NCBI GenBank assembly: GCA_900553595.1
Contig: USEC01000011.1
Span: 1-57,276 of the forward strand
Source: an uncultured Prevotella sp.
GTDB lineage: Bacteria > Bacteroidota > Bacteroidia > Bacteroidales > Bacteroidaceae
DNA length: 57,276 nucleotides
Direction of reading: 5' to 3'
The first letter of the stretch is position 1; every line of letters begins with the position of its first letter. Below are positions 1-8,104 of this stretch, one piece after another. The notes under the pieces were generated by a model. The model was not told the origin of the DNA and searched no databases. It worked only from the letters and a program-made list of their open reading frames with translations. A program made the translations under genes and the position numbers.

Positions 1-73
1 GCTAAATCATTACCTCTGTTGAGGTGAAAAACTCATAAATAGTTCATTTTTAGCTATTCGGCTGATTTTAGCG

Positions 74-81
74 TAATTTTG
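74..81 (+). promoter_or_regulatory. Promoter -7 box for the ExbB/ExbD cluster
   Basis: TAATTTTG matches the Bacteroidetes -7 consensus TAnnTTTG and ends 7 nt before the ATG at 89. No clean TTTG -33 box is visible at the right distance; a T-rich stretch lies around 47-52. The leader would be almost absent. Confidence 0.5.
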
Positions 82-88
82 TAAGAAA

Positions 89-937
89 ATGAATAGATTT
101 AATAACAGGTTCGGTCTTTTCAAGGTTTTCATGCTTGCCTTTGTCATGCTCGTTGGCGTGGCTTGCATTGGTTTTGCCGCCCCGCAGTCTGCCGATTCGG
201 TAGCCGCTTCTGCCCCCGGTGCCGCAGCTCCGGCAGCTGTCAATGACGACATGGAGGCGGCTATGGCCGACAGCGAGGACTTCCTTGCCGAGGAGGACAA
301 TGGCGGATTGCACCAGGTGTTGAAGACAAAGTTCATCGAGGGCAACGCCTCGTTCATGTCGCTTGTGGCTCTCGCCCTTGTCCTCGGTCTGGCTTTCTGC
401 ATCGAGCGCATCATCTATCTCAGTCTGTCGGAGATTGATGCCAAGCGTTTCGTCGCCGACCTTGACGACAAGATAAGCCGCAACGACATTGAAGGCGCGC
501 TCGCCCAGTGCCGCGACACGCGCGGTCCGGTGGCTTCCCTCTGCTACGAAGGGCTGCAACGCGCCGGTGCCGACCTCGCCGACATAGAGCGTTCCGTGGC
601 TGCCTACGGCACGGTGCAGGCGGCGAAGCTTGAGAAAGGTTGCTCGTGGATTACGCTTTTTATCGCAATGGCTCCCTCGCTGGGATTCCTCGGCACGGTG
701 ATAGGCATGGTGATGGCGTTTGAACAGATTCAGATGGCAGGCGACATAAATCCCACAATCGTGGCTGCCGGCATGAAGGTGGCACTCATCACCACCATCT
801 TCGGAATCATCGTCGCCCTCATCCTGCAACTCTTCTATAACTATATACTCTCGAAAGTCGATCATCTCACGGCGCAGATGGAGGAGAGCGCGATATGTCT
901 GCTCGACTCACTGCTGAAATACAAACAGGCAAAATGA
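89..937 (+). CDS. MotA/TolQ/ExbB proton channel family protein
   Basis: This is probably the inner-membrane proton channel that, with ExbD-type partners, couples the proton gradient to TonB-dependent outer-membrane transport. The 282-aa protein has a hydrophobic N-terminal segment (about residues 10-30), an Ala/Asp/Glu-rich periplasmic stretch, one membrane segment near 90-110, and the conserved pair of membrane helices at about 190-265. Those carry the family motif region GFLGTVIGMVMAF and a following AAGMKVALITTIFG helix. Its stop codon overlaps the next start (ATGA), and two ExbD-like genes follow, which fits an ExbB-ExbD energising complex. TolQ or a gliding/T9SS motor cannot be excluded, but two short ExbD genes favour ExbB. 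Confidence 0.9.
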   Translation: MNRFNNRFGLFKVFMLAFVMLVGVACIGFAAPQSADSVAASAPGAAAPAAVNDDMEAAMADSEDFLAEEDNGGLHQVLKTKFIEGNASFMSLVALALVLGLAFCIERIIYLSLSEIDAKRFVADLDDKISRNDIEGALAQCRDTRGPVASLCYEGLQRAGADLADIERSVAAYGTVQAAKLEKGCSWITLFIAMAPSLGFLGTVIGMVMAFEQIQMAGDINPTIVAAGMKVALITTIFGIIVALILQLFYNYILSKVDHLTAQMEESAICLLDSLLKYKQAK

Positions 938-1449
938 TGAAGTCAAAGACACGTAAACAGTCCGCCGAGCGCATATCGCAAGCCGTGCTTTATGCCGTTG
1001 TGGGTCTGGCGGTGGTGGTGTTCGCCCTCTTCCGCTTCGTGGGCTACGACACTCCCTATTACGACAACCCTGAGCTCAACGCCCCGTTGCTCACCGATGT
1101 GCTCGTGGGCTTCATGTCGCTGCTCACCCTTGCCGCCGTCATCATAGTGCTGTGGGCGGCTTGTCGCAGCTTCGGCAAGAACCGCAGCGCCGCCAAGGTG
1201 GTGAACGGAATACATGCGGCACGCCTCGCCCGTATCGTCGTGGCGTTGGTGGTGCTCACGCTTGCCGCCACGTTCATGCTCGGTTCCACACATACCATAA
1301 CCGTCAATGGCGAGGCTTATGCCGACGCTTTCTGGTTGCGCACGGCGGCAATGTTCGTCGATTCGTCGCTGCTGCTCATAGCCGTGGCTGTGGGTGCGGT
1401 GGTGTTCGGAACCACACGAAGCGTAAGGAAAGACAAAAGAAAACGATAA
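934..1449 (+). CDS. Small polytopic membrane protein inserted in the exb cluster
   Basis: No family is recognised. The 171-aa protein has a basic N-terminus (MMKSKTRK) followed by about four hydrophobic helices, near residues 16-36, 52-74, 95-117 and 135-160, and ends in a very basic tail (RSVRKDKRKR). The start at 934 was chosen because its ATG overlaps the stop of the ExbB-like gene in an ATGA arrangement. The reading frame stays open upstream to 895, but that would lie inside exbB. The gene sits between ExbB and the first ExbD with 2 nt to the next ATG, so it is co-translated with them. It may be an accessory subunit of the motor; that is inference from position only. Confidence 0.75.
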   Translation: MMKSKTRKQSAERISQAVLYAVVGLAVVVFALFRFVGYDTPYYDNPELNAPLLTDVLVGFMSLLTLAAVIIVLWAACRSFGKNRSAAKVVNGIHAARLARIVVALVVLTLAATFMLGSTHTITVNGEAYADAFWLRTAAMFVDSSLLLIAVAVGAVVFGTTRSVRKDKRKR

Positions 1450-1451
1450 CA

Positions 1452-1991
1452 ATGCTCATAAAACGCCGACAACACAGAGTTCCCGAACTCAATACCACTT
1501 CCACTGCCGACATCTCATTCATGTTGCTCATATTCTTTCTTGTGACGACATCGATGGATATCGACCGCGGACTCGTGCGTATGCTTCCGCCAGCCGACGA
1601 TGACACTGCTGAAGAGCAGCCTCCGCTGAAGGTGAGCAAGGAGAATACGATGGAGTTTGTCGTTATGCCCGGAGCCCGTATCACGCTCGACGGCAAGGCG
1701 GTGGCGATGGAGTCGCTGCGCAGCGAGGTCGCCGCTTTTGTCAGAACACGTGGCAAGGAGCATCTTATATATGTCGATGCGCGCCCCACGGCAAGCTACG
1801 ACACCTATTTCAGATTGCAGAACGAGATAATGGCAGCCTACTCCCTCGTGCGCAATGAAGCTGCCCTGCGGCGTTTCGGCAAGGCTTATATGCGTTGCAG
1901 CGAAGAGCAGAAGGACGTCGTGCGCGACCTTTATCCGCAGCGCATCAGCGAGACTTACGACACCGGCGAGGAGGAAGGAGGCACACAATGA
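1452..1991 (+). CDS. ExbD/TolR family biopolymer transport protein (first copy)
   Basis: This 179-aa protein has a short cytoplasmic N-terminus with the family signature PELNTTSTADISFMLLIFF, in which the membrane-helix Asp (ADISF) is the proton-carrying residue of the family. A single membrane helix (about 21-37) and a periplasmic domain follow. It would form the rotating or peptidoglycan-facing partner of the ExbB-like channel. The start at 1452 removes an upstream out-of-frame extension over the preceding gene. The stop overlaps the next ATG (ATGA), so the two ExbD genes are translationally coupled. The periplasmic part is longer than in many ExbD proteins and has a charged tail. Confidence 0.9.
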   Translation: MLIKRRQHRVPELNTTSTADISFMLLIFFLVTTSMDIDRGLVRMLPPADDDTAEEQPPLKVSKENTMEFVVMPGARITLDGKAVAMESLRSEVAAFVRTRGKEHLIYVDARPTASYDTYFRLQNEIMAAYSLVRNEAALRRFGKAYMRCSEEQKDVVRDLYPQRISETYDTGEEEGGTQ

Positions 1992-2443
1992 TACTCCGCA
2001 ACCGCGCCGGCCGCACCGTACCCGTGCTCAATACGGCATCGCTTCCCGACCTCATCTTCACCGTTCTCTTCTTCTTTATGGTGGCGACACACATGCGGAC
2101 GGTGACGCTCAAGGTGAAATACACCGTTCCGCAGGGTACGGAGGTGACGCGACTCACGCGCAAGTCGGCGGTGACCTACATCTATATCGGGCGTAAGGGC
2201 GACGCTTACTGCGTGCAGATGAACGACAGAATAGTGCCGACCGCCGAGATAGCGAGCCTGCTTGCGGCAGAAAAGCAGCGTATGCAGGACGACGACCGCC
2301 AGCGGATGACCGTCTCGGTAAAGGCCGACCGCAACGCACCTATGCGCCTTGTCACCGAAGTGAAGATAGCGTTGCGGCGCGCCAATGTGCGCAAAATAAG
2401 CTATTCGGCAGAGAAACCAGGCAGACAAAATGCGAAAAAATGA
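1988..2443 (+). CDS. ExbD/TolR family biopolymer transport protein (second copy)
   Basis: The 151-aa product again has the layout of short N-terminus, membrane helix and periplasmic domain. The signature VPVLNTASLPDLIFTVLFFF keeps the critical Asp in the helix (PDLIF). The start at 1988 overlaps the stop of the first ExbD gene. Having two different ExbD-type subunits beside one ExbB-type channel is common in Bacteroidetes TonB clusters and suggests a heteromeric periplasmic part. It is the last gene of the operon; no TonB gene follows, so TonB must be encoded elsewhere. Confidence 0.88.
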   Translation: MILRNRAGRTVPVLNTASLPDLIFTVLFFFMVATHMRTVTLKVKYTVPQGTEVTRLTRKSAVTYIYIGRKGDAYCVQMNDRIVPTAEIASLLAAEKQRMQDDDRQRMTVSVKADRNAPMRLVTEVKIALRRANVRKISYSAEKPGRQNAKK

Positions 2444-2451
2444 TATAAATA

Positions 2452-2484
2452 TTTGCTGTTTTCGTCAATTTTGTTGTACCTTTG
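2452..2484 (+). promoter_or_regulatory. Promoter of the Lrp/AsnC gene
   Basis: TTTG at 2452-2455, a 21-nt spacer, then TACCTTTG at 2477-2484 match the Bacteroidetes -33/-7 consensus. The box lies over the in-frame TTG at 2482, so translation must begin downstream, at the ATG at 2515. Confidence 0.75.
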
Positions 2485-2514
2485 TTGTCTAATCTAAATT
2501 TTTTAAATTACAGA

Positions 2515-3021
2515 ATGGCACATCACAGCTTAGATTTGCTCGATAAGAAAATACTCAAACTCATTGCCGAAGACGCCAGAATCCCATTCCTTGAGGTGGC
2601 ACGTTCGTGCAATGTCAGTGGAGCGGCAATCCATCAGCGAATCCAGAAACTCACTAATTTGGGAATCCTTAAGGGTTCGCAGTTTATCATCAACCCTGAG
2701 AAAGTGGGCTACGAAACCTGTGCCTACATCGGACTCTACTTGCAGAATCCTGCCAAATTCGACGATGTTGTTGAGGAGTTGCGCAGCATTCCGGAGGTGG
2801 TGGAGTGTCATTACACCACCGGCGGGTTCGATATGTTCATAAAGATCTACGCCCGTAACAACCATCATCTGCTCAATGTCATTCACGACAAGCTGCAGCC
2901 TTTGGGTCTGTCGCGCAGTGAAACCATCATTTCCTTCAACGCTGCCATCAACCGTCAGGTGCCCATTGATGCGCTTCCGGTGGACGACGACGATGAGGAC
3001 GACTTGGATTACGGCGACTGA
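2515..3021 (+). CDS. Lrp/AsnC family transcriptional regulator
   Basis: This is a leucine-responsive-type DNA-binding regulator of 168 aa. The N-terminal winged helix-turn-helix is seen as LDLLDKKILKLIAEDARIPF followed by the recognition region SGAAIHQRIQKL. It is followed by the RAM ligand-binding/oligomerisation domain (residues about 65-145, including VVECHYTTGGFDMFIKI). The C-terminus is a short acidic tail (DDDDEDDLDYGD), beyond the usual family end. The start at 2515 is set by the promoter just upstream. The gene stands alone with its own promoter and faces the folA operon. Its effector and targets cannot be read from the sequence. Confidence 0.93.
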   Translation: MAHHSLDLLDKKILKLIAEDARIPFLEVARSCNVSGAAIHQRIQKLTNLGILKGSQFIINPEKVGYETCAYIGLYLQNPAKFDDVVEELRSIPEVVECHYTTGGFDMFIKIYARNNHHLLNVIHDKLQPLGLSRSETIISFNAAINRQVPIDALPVDDDDEDDLDYGD

Positions 3022-3028
3022 ATGCGTG

Positions 3029-3051
3029 CAGCAGGAGCGTGAATCCTGCTG
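3029..3051 (+). terminator. Hairpin after the Lrp/AsnC gene
   Basis: Arms CAGCAGGA (3029-3036) and TCCTGCTG (3044-3051) form a perfect 8-bp stem with a 7-nt loop just after the stop codon. There is no strong T-run, so it may act as a 3' stabiliser or a weak terminator together with the larger hairpin at 3133-3188. Confidence 0.4.
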
Positions 3052-3106
3052 AATTATAGTATAAGGAATGGCGGTGTTTCAAAACGGAAGATAGCAGAAG
3101 TTGTCG

Positions 3107-3188
3107 GAAGTTAATCTGCCTGCGGCGTATTGAAGATAACGGACATTAGCATAACTTGTTTAAAGATTATGCTAATGTCCGTTATCTT
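3107..3188. repeat. Hairpin repeat element, copy A
   Basis: A perfect 22-bp inverted repeat (3133-3154 against 3167-3188, 12-nt loop) lies between the convergent Lrp and folA genes. The 57-bp core 3132-3188 matches the core of a second element at 8643-8699 at about 51 of 57 positions. The left flank at 3107-3128 resembles the reverse complement of the right flank of copy B (8704-8726). The stem could terminate transcription from both sides. It looks like a dispersed genomic repeat rather than a simple terminator. Confidence 0.75.
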
Positions 3189-3254
3189 ATTTTAACCCCA
3201 AATCGGTCATGTCGGACTTGCCGCCCGACTTTCTGCCTTTCTGTTGCTGTCTGC

Positions 3255-3731
3255 TTACTTTTCGTAATCCACGAACGCATAGCGTTGGTGGTGTTTCTCA
3301 TCGGTTTCGTGCTCTTCTCGCCACACTTCATGCCAGTTGTCGTAGGCAGGGAAGTAGCAGTCGGCGGCTGAAGGCGTGTCGTCTATCTCGGTGAGACAAA
3401 GGCGGTCGGCAAAGTCGAGGGCCTGGTTGTAGATGCTTGCGCCACCTATTATATATATATCCTCATCCTTTTTGCAGCTTGCGAGGGCTTCCTGTAGCGA
3501 CGGGTAGCAGTCGCATCCAGGAAATTCCGTCTGTGTGCGGCTCACCACCACATTGCGTCGGTTGGGCAGTGCGCCCTTCGGCAGCGACTCGAACGTGTTG
3601 CGTCCCATGATAATCGTATGTCCCGTGGTGAGTGCCTTGAAGCGTTTCAGGTCGTTGGGGAGCCAATACAGCAGTTTGTTCTGGTAGCCTATGGCACGGT
3701 TTTGTGCCACGGCGGCGATGATGGTAACCAT
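3255..3731 (-). CDS. folA: Dihydrofolate reductase
   Basis: It reduces dihydrofolate to tetrahydrofolate with NADPH and so recycles the folate oxidised by thymidylate synthase. The 158-aa length is typical. Motifs visible are the N-terminal MVTIIAAVAQNRAIG, the substrate-binding Asp27 in WLPNDLKRFK, the cofactor loop IIMGRNTFESLP and the glycine pair of YIIGGASIY. The gene is 56 nt downstream of thyA on the same strand, giving the usual thyA-folA pairing, here behind an rRNA methyltransferase gene. No promoter box is visible in the gap, so it is probably the last gene of the operon. It ends facing the hairpin element at 3133-3188. Confidence 0.97.
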   Translation of the reverse strand: MVTIIAAVAQNRAIGYQNKLLYWLPNDLKRFKALTTGHTIIMGRNTFESLPKGALPNRRNVVVSRTQTEFPGCDCYPSLQEALASCKKDEDIYIIGGASIYNQALDFADRLCLTEIDDTPSAADCYFPAYDNWHEVWREEHETDEKHHQRYAFVDYEK

Positions 3732-3787
3732 ATATTGAAGTTTCGTTTTTTTGAGTTTATTTGTTTCTTACGCTTTGCTTACAGTTC

Positions 3788-4582
3788 TTACACGCTCACT
3801 GTCGCAGCGATGTGAGGCCACGGGTCGTAGTCTTCGAGTTCGAAATCCTCGTAGCGGAAGCTGAAAAGGTCCTTCACATCGGGGTTTATTTTCATGCGTG
3901 GGAGCTTGCGTGGGGTGCGTGTGAGTTGCAGTTGCGCCTGTTCCAGGTGGTTAAGATAGAGGTGTGTGTCGCCCGTTGTGTGTATGAATTCGCCCGGTTG
4001 CAGTCCGGTCACCTGTGCCATCATTTGCAGAAGCAGTGCGTATGAGGCTATGTTGAATGGTACTCCGAGGAAAGTGTCGGCACTTCTCTGGTAGAGTTGC
4101 AGCGATAGCCGGCCGTCGGCAACGTAGAACTGGAACAGACAGTGGCATGGTGGGAGTGCCATCTTCTCCACTTCGGCTGGGTTCCATGCCGTCACCATCA
4201 TGCGGCGCGAGTCGGGATGGTGCTTTATCAGGTCGAGCACGTTCTGTATCTGGTCTATTGTGCCGCCTTTGTAGTCGGGCCATGAACGCCACTGGTGTCC
4301 GTAAACGGGTCCGAGGTCGCCGTTTTCGTCAGCCCATTCGTTCCATATCCGCACGCCGTGTTCCTGCAAGTACTTCACGTTGGTGTCGCCGCGGAGAAAC
4401 CACAGCAGTTCGTATATGATTGATTTCAGGTGCAGTTTCTTTGTCGTGAGAAGCGGAAAACCCTCCGAGAGGTCGAATCTCATCTGGTGTCCGAACACGC
4501 TTTTTGTGCCTGTTCCGGTGCGGTCGGTCTTTGTAGCGCCCTCGTCGAGGATGCGTTTGAGGAGTGAAAGGTATTGTTGCAT
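3788..4582 (-). CDS. thyA: Thymidylate synthase
   Basis: It methylates dUMP to dTMP with methylene-tetrahydrofolate and makes dihydrofolate. The 264-aa length equals that of the enterobacterial enzyme, and the catalytic cysteine falls at residue 146 in ALPPCHCLFQFYV. The phosphate-binding arginines (DRTGTGT near 20-26, SRRM near 125-128) and the C-terminal family ending are present. It starts 6 nt after the upstream methyltransferase gene, so the two are co-transcribed, and it is followed by folA. Confidence 0.97.
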   Translation of the reverse strand: MQQYLSLLKRILDEGATKTDRTGTGTKSVFGHQMRFDLSEGFPLLTTKKLHLKSIIYELLWFLRGDTNVKYLQEHGVRIWNEWADENGDLGPVYGHQWRSWPDYKGGTIDQIQNVLDLIKHHPDSRRMMVTAWNPAEVEKMALPPCHCLFQFYVADGRLSLQLYQRSADTFLGVPFNIASYALLLQMMAQVTGLQPGEFIHTTGDTHLYLNHLEQAQLQLTRTPRKLPRMKINPDVKDLFSFRYEDFELEDYDPWPHIAATVSV

Positions 4583-4588
4583 ATCGGG

Positions 4589-6043
4589 TTATTGTTGTTT
4601 TTTACGTTCTATCACTATCGGGCGGTCGGTCTCTGCGGGTGTGTGCGAGCTTTTTATGCACCACTCTTTTGGGTAGAGATTGTTCGCCCGGTTGCCTATG
4701 TTCTTTTCAAATCCTATCGGTGCGCCGTCGTAGGTGAGCAGCACGAGTCCGCGCGGAGTGTCCTGCGGCAGTGCCACTGCCTCTTTGCGCAGATAGGCAA
4801 GGGCTTCGGCGTAGCCCGTTTCCACGCGTGGAAAGGCTTCTGTGGCAAGGCGTCGCGACAGCGCAAGCGACTGGCTTGGAACGATGTCCTTACCCTTCAG
4901 CGTGCCGAGGCACACTCCGGCGTGCATTATTTTCAGTGTGGCGGCAGCGGTGTCGTAGTCGTCGGCCCATCGTGAGGGTATGGCAAAGATGTCGTCGCCG
5001 CACTTGCGTTGGCAGAAGTCCTGCTGTCCTTGCAGCGTGTTTCCGGCGAAGACGGGTGGCAGGGTGCTGTCCTTGCGTTCGGTTTTTCCGCCTTTCTGCT
5101 TCTTTTTTTTCTTCGCTTTTGAGTCGGTAAGAGTCTCGCCGGTGCTCTCGCCGTGCTTGCGCAGCACTGCCATGAAGAGTCCTTCGCCACGGCTTATGCC
5201 CGGCATGAAGCGGCAGACGGGATTCTCTCCTGTCATTGCCGGCGTGATGTTCCATTCCTTTTCCGTAGGTACGGCAATCGCATCGGCACCGAGTTCGCTG
5301 GCTATCCATGCCACATTCTCCTCGTTTTCGTGTGCGTTGAATGTGCAGGTGGAGTAGAATAGCAGTCCGCCGGGCTTCAGGCAGTCCCAGATGTCGGTGA
5401 TAATCTCACGCTGTAGCCGCCGGCAGTTCTCCACATTCTGTGTGCTCCATTCCTCCCGCGCCCCCTCGTCCTTGCGAAACATTCCCTCGCCTGAACACGG
5501 GACATCGGCAAGAATGGCATCGAATGTCATTTCCGCCTTGCGGTAGTCGCGTGGATAATTGTTGGTGACGACCACATCTTCGTGTCCGAACTTCTGAATG
5601 TTTTCGCTCAGAATCTGTGCTCTGGTGCGCATCGGTTCGTTGGAGAACAGCAGGCTGCCTTCGGGTAGTGCCGCCCTTAACGCCGTCGATTTGCCGCCGG
5701 GAGCTGCGCAGAGGTCGAGCATACGCACGGGTGTGTGGATGAAGGTCTGAACTGCATGATGTATGAACATCGACGCCGCTTCCTGCACATAATACATTCC
5801 TGCATGGAGTAGAGGGTCGAAGGTGAAGTTGGGGCGTGCCTTCAGATAGCGTCCCGTGGGGCTGCACCAAGGCACAGCGGTGTCGGCAACGGCAGCCGAA
5901 GCATCGTAGCCGGCGGCCTTGAACGGGTTGAGGCGTATGCTTGTGGGGCAGTCGTCGGAGTCGAGTCCCTCTGCAAGTCGTGCGTAGAGAGTCTCGCCCA
6001 GCAGTCGGCGCGTGTATTCTGTGAATTGTGATGGCAGGTTCAT
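4589..6043 (-). CDS. RsmB/RsmF-type rRNA cytosine-C5 methyltransferase (NOL1/NOP2/Sun family)
   Basis: It is predicted to use S-adenosylmethionine to form 5-methylcytosine in ribosomal RNA. The 484-aa protein has the SAM-binding motif DLCAAPGGKS (about 110-119) and both family cysteines, Cys183 in DVPCSGEGMF and Cys233 in YSTCTFN. A C-terminal RNA-binding region of RsmF type (about 370-480) follows a Lys-rich linker. The start at 6043 (MNLPSQF) was chosen because the open frame upstream to 6226 crosses the promoter box at 6109-6116 and the 22-bp repeat array. It heads the operon with thyA and folA. The target nucleotide cannot be read from sequence. Confidence 0.9.
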   Translation of the reverse strand: MNLPSQFTEYTRRLLGETLYARLAEGLDSDDCPTSIRLNPFKAAGYDASAAVADTAVPWCSPTGRYLKARPNFTFDPLLHAGMYYVQEAASMFIHHAVQTFIHTPVRMLDLCAAPGGKSTALRAALPEGSLLFSNEPMRTRAQILSENIQKFGHEDVVVTNNYPRDYRKAEMTFDAILADVPCSGEGMFRKDEGAREEWSTQNVENCRRLQREIITDIWDCLKPGGLLFYSTCTFNAHENEENVAWIASELGADAIAVPTEKEWNITPAMTGENPVCRFMPGISRGEGLFMAVLRKHGESTGETLTDSKAKKKKKQKGGKTERKDSTLPPVFAGNTLQGQQDFCQRKCGDDIFAIPSRWADDYDTAAATLKIMHAGVCLGTLKGKDIVPSQSLALSRRLATEAFPRVETGYAEALAYLRKEAVALPQDTPRGLVLLTYDGAPIGFEKNIGNRANNLYPKEWCIKSSHTPAETDRPIVIERKKQQ

Positions 6044-6108
6044 GTCTTGTTCGTGAAGTGAGCATGCGGCTGCAAGAGAGCCGGCATGCGGGGTGTGGAT
6101 ATGTTTTG

Positions 6109-6116
6109 CAAATTTA
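6109..6116 (-). promoter_or_regulatory. Promoter -7 box of the rsmF-thyA-folA operon
   Basis: On the minus strand this reads TAAATTTG, an exact TAnnTTTG match, 66 nt before the chosen ATG at 6043. No clear -33 TTTG is seen. Confidence 0.55.
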
Positions 6117-6203
6117 GCCAAAAATCCCGAATTACCGTAGATTAGATGTGGATGAAAAGGAAAAAAATGCGCCTGTCGGCACGTTCCGGCACACCCCGTT
6201 TGC

Positions 6204-6284
6204 AAACAAGCCTTGTTTACACTCAAAACAAGCCTTGTTTACACTCAAAAGAAGCCTTGTTTGGAAGCAAAAGAAGCCTTGTTT
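6204..6284. repeat. 22-bp-period dyad repeat array 1 (four units)
   Basis: Four 15-bp dyads of the form AAACAAG-C-CTTGTTT start at 6204, 6226, 6248 and 6270, an exact 22-bp period. The 7-nt spacers are ACACTCA, ACACTCA and GGAAGCA. The last two dyads have one change (AAAGAAG). The array lies between the divergent promoters of the rsmF operon and the coiled-coil protein gene. The same unit recurs near 24.0, 33.4 and 52.2 kb. Confidence 0.9.
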
Positions 6285-6344
6285 GAAAATCATTGAAAAT
6301 GTGCTTGAAAACATGGTGAATTCCGCACGAATAATGACGGCTGG

Positions 6345-6375
6345 TTTATTGCAAGTAAAAAAATCATTACCTTTG
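6345..6375 (+). promoter_or_regulatory. Promoter of the coiled-coil membrane protein/sigma operon
   Basis: TACCTTTG at 6368-6375 is an exact -7 box; a TTTA at 6345-6348 lies 19 nt upstream as a near -33 box. This leaves a leader of about 130 nt before the ATG at 6508. Confidence 0.6.
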
Positions 6376-6507
6376 CAACTATCAGGGCGCCGTTTGCGTC
6401 AAACTTAATGAAAACTGATAAGGACGGAAGTTTTGCGGGTCCTCAGGCTCATTTGCAGCCGCGGCTACGGAACTTGCGGAACATGAACAGAAAAAATACA
6501 TCACAAC

Positions 6508-7539
6508 ATGATAAAGCAGATTCTCATATCTCTCGCAATGGTTGCCGCAGCCGGCACCAACGCAACGGTAAATGCGCAGCAGCACACAGCTGCCGTAAGA
6601 GCGGCAGTGGCTGACAGCACGCATAGGAAGTCGGAAACAGTGAAGCATGCGAAAACAGTCGCCCCACAGACGGTGAAGAGCAAAGTGGCGGAAACGAAGA
6701 AGGCGGTAGCCAATGCGCACAAGACTGCCGCACAACGCCGCCTTGAAGAGAACAAGCGTCGCCTTGAAGAGGACAAACGCCGCCTTGAAGAGGAGAACCG
6801 CCGTCTTGAACGCGAGCAGGAACAGCTTGAAAAAGAATCGGAAAACCTTGGCGCTGCGATGGAAGACGTTGCTGACGGCGATGATGGCATGGAGGCGTAT
6901 TCAGACACTTCTTCGACATCAAGTAGCGGATATGGCGGCGGCAACATCTCCGTAGATGACTCCAACCGCTACAACCCCGCACGCTTCACCGACCCGTTCT
7001 CATGGATTGCATTCATGTGTACGTCGAGTTTCTGGGGCGTTCTGCTCACCATCTTCGTCATGGTGCTGATATTCCTCTTCTTAGCCATGCCCTTCATCCT
7101 CCTTATTGTGATTGTGCGCTATCTGGTGCGCCGTCATAACGACCGTGTGCGTCTGGCGGAAATGGCGATGAAGCAGGGTCGTCCGCTCGACGAGATAAAG
7201 ATGGGTATGAACCGCAAGCCGCGTTCGTATATGTGGCGCAGGGGTGTGAGAAACCTGTCGCTCGGTGTAGGTTTGGTCTTCTTCTTCTGGTGTCTTGGTG
7301 CTGAACCGCTTGTCGGCATAGGCGGACTCGTGGCATGTATGGGTGCGGGACAGATGTTCATGGCACGCAACCGGTACGACGCGAAACCCGAAGACAAGCC
7401 TTTCGGCGACGGCGACTTCTTTGCCGACGACTTGCAGGACAATACCGCCGACGACATATTCGGACCGAAGGACACTGCCGGCAAACCGGCGGAGAACGAT
7501 AATGAGGAAACGCAGGGACGCGACTCTGTGAAGGAATGA
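6508..7539 (+). CDS. Membrane protein with signal peptide and heptad coiled coil (possibly DUF6249 family)
   Basis: No enzymatic function is recognised. The 343-aa protein has a signal peptide (about 1-23, ending VNA). An Ala/Lys-rich stretch is followed by five consecutive heptads at residues 77-111 (RRLEENK, RRLEEDK, RRLEEEN, RRLEREQ, EQLEKES), giving a charged coiled coil encoded by 21-bp units at 6736-6840. Then come a Ser/Gly-rich linker, a long hydrophobic segment (about 176-207), a basic loop, a second hydrophobic pair (about 240-275) and an acidic tail. The C-terminal half resembles proteins annotated DUF6249 beside sigma factors in Bacteroidetes (from memory). It is the first gene of an operon with a sigma factor and a probable anti-sigma protein, so envelope sensing is an inference. 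Confidence 0.8.
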   Translation: MIKQILISLAMVAAAGTNATVNAQQHTAAVRAAVADSTHRKSETVKHAKTVAPQTVKSKVAETKKAVANAHKTAAQRRLEENKRRLEEDKRRLEEENRRLEREQEQLEKESENLGAAMEDVADGDDGMEAYSDTSSTSSSGYGGGNISVDDSNRYNPARFTDPFSWIAFMCTSSFWGVLLTIFVMVLIFLFLAMPFILLIVIVRYLVRRHNDRVRLAEMAMKQGRPLDEIKMGMNRKPRSYMWRRGVRNLSLGVGLVFFFWCLGAEPLVGIGGLVACMGAGQMFMARNRYDAKPEDKPFGDGDFFADDLQDNTADDIFGPKDTAGKPAENDNEETQGRDSVKE

Positions 7540-7555
7540 AAACTGAAATCTCTTG

Positions 7556-8104
7556 ATGAACTCTCTCGATGATAATAAACTTGTCACACAGGCGGCTGTG
7601 TTTCACAACAGGCAGGCTTTCGGCCGCCTCGTTGTGAAATACCAGTCGCCCCTAAGGCGTTTCTTCCTTCACCAGACGGCGGGGGATGAAGCGTTGAGCG
7701 ACGACCTCGCGCAGGAGACATTCATCAAGGCTTATACGAATATAGGGAAGTTTCGTGGCACGGCGGCGTTCTCATCATGGCTCTACCGCATCGCCTGCAA
7801 TGTGTTCTACGACTATGTGCGTAGGCAGCGGCCCACCGCCGATATTGATTCGGGCGAGGCGTTGCATCTGGGTGCAAACGGGGCCGAGCACGGGCTGGGC
7901 ATGGACATCTGCAATGCAATGCGGTGTCTCTCGGACAGGGAACGCATCTGCATAACGCTGCAACTCGTGGACGGTTACCCCATCGACGAGATAGCGCAGA
8001 TAACGGGACTGGCTGACGGAACGGTGAAATCGCACCTGTTCAGGGGAAAACAGAAACTGACGGAATATCTAAAAAAGAACGGTTATGACAGAAAAAGACA
8101 ATGA
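7556..8104 (+). CDS. Sigma-70 family (ECF-like) RNA polymerase sigma factor
   Basis: The 182-aa protein has region 2 (about 20-95: KYQSPLRRFFL, the DDLAQETFIKAY motif, then FSSWLYRIACNVFYDYVRR) and region 4 (about 125-175: LSDRERICITLQLVDGYPIDEIAQITGLADGTVKSHL), with no region 3. This is the ECF layout. The ATG at 7556 was preferred to the overlapping TTG at 7553. It starts 16 nt after the coiled-coil gene and overlaps the next gene by 20 nt. It probably directs transcription of envelope-related genes and is held by the next protein. Confidence 0.9.
   Translation: MNSLDDNKLVTQAAVFHNRQAFGRLVVKYQSPLRRFFLHQTAGDEALSDDLAQETFIKAYTNIGKFRGTAAFSSWLYRIACNVFYDYVRRQRPTADIDSGEALHLGANGAEHGLGMDICNAMRCLSDRERICITLQLVDGYPIDEIAQITGLADGTVKSHLFRGKQKLTEYLKKNGYDRKRQ

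Noticed and set aside
6044..6226. N-terminal extension of the rRNA methyltransferase
   Set aside because: The extension translates the 22-bp repeats and crosses the promoter box at 6109-6116; the family N-terminus begins at the codon at 6043.
6204..6284. Regularly spaced repeats as a CRISPR array
   Set aside because: The repeat is 15 bp and the spacers only 7 nt, spacers recur between loci, and no cas genes are present.
6408..6614. Small open frame in the leader of the coiled-coil gene
   Set aside because: It overlaps the real gene in another frame, has a biased composition typical of a shadow, and shows no initiation context.
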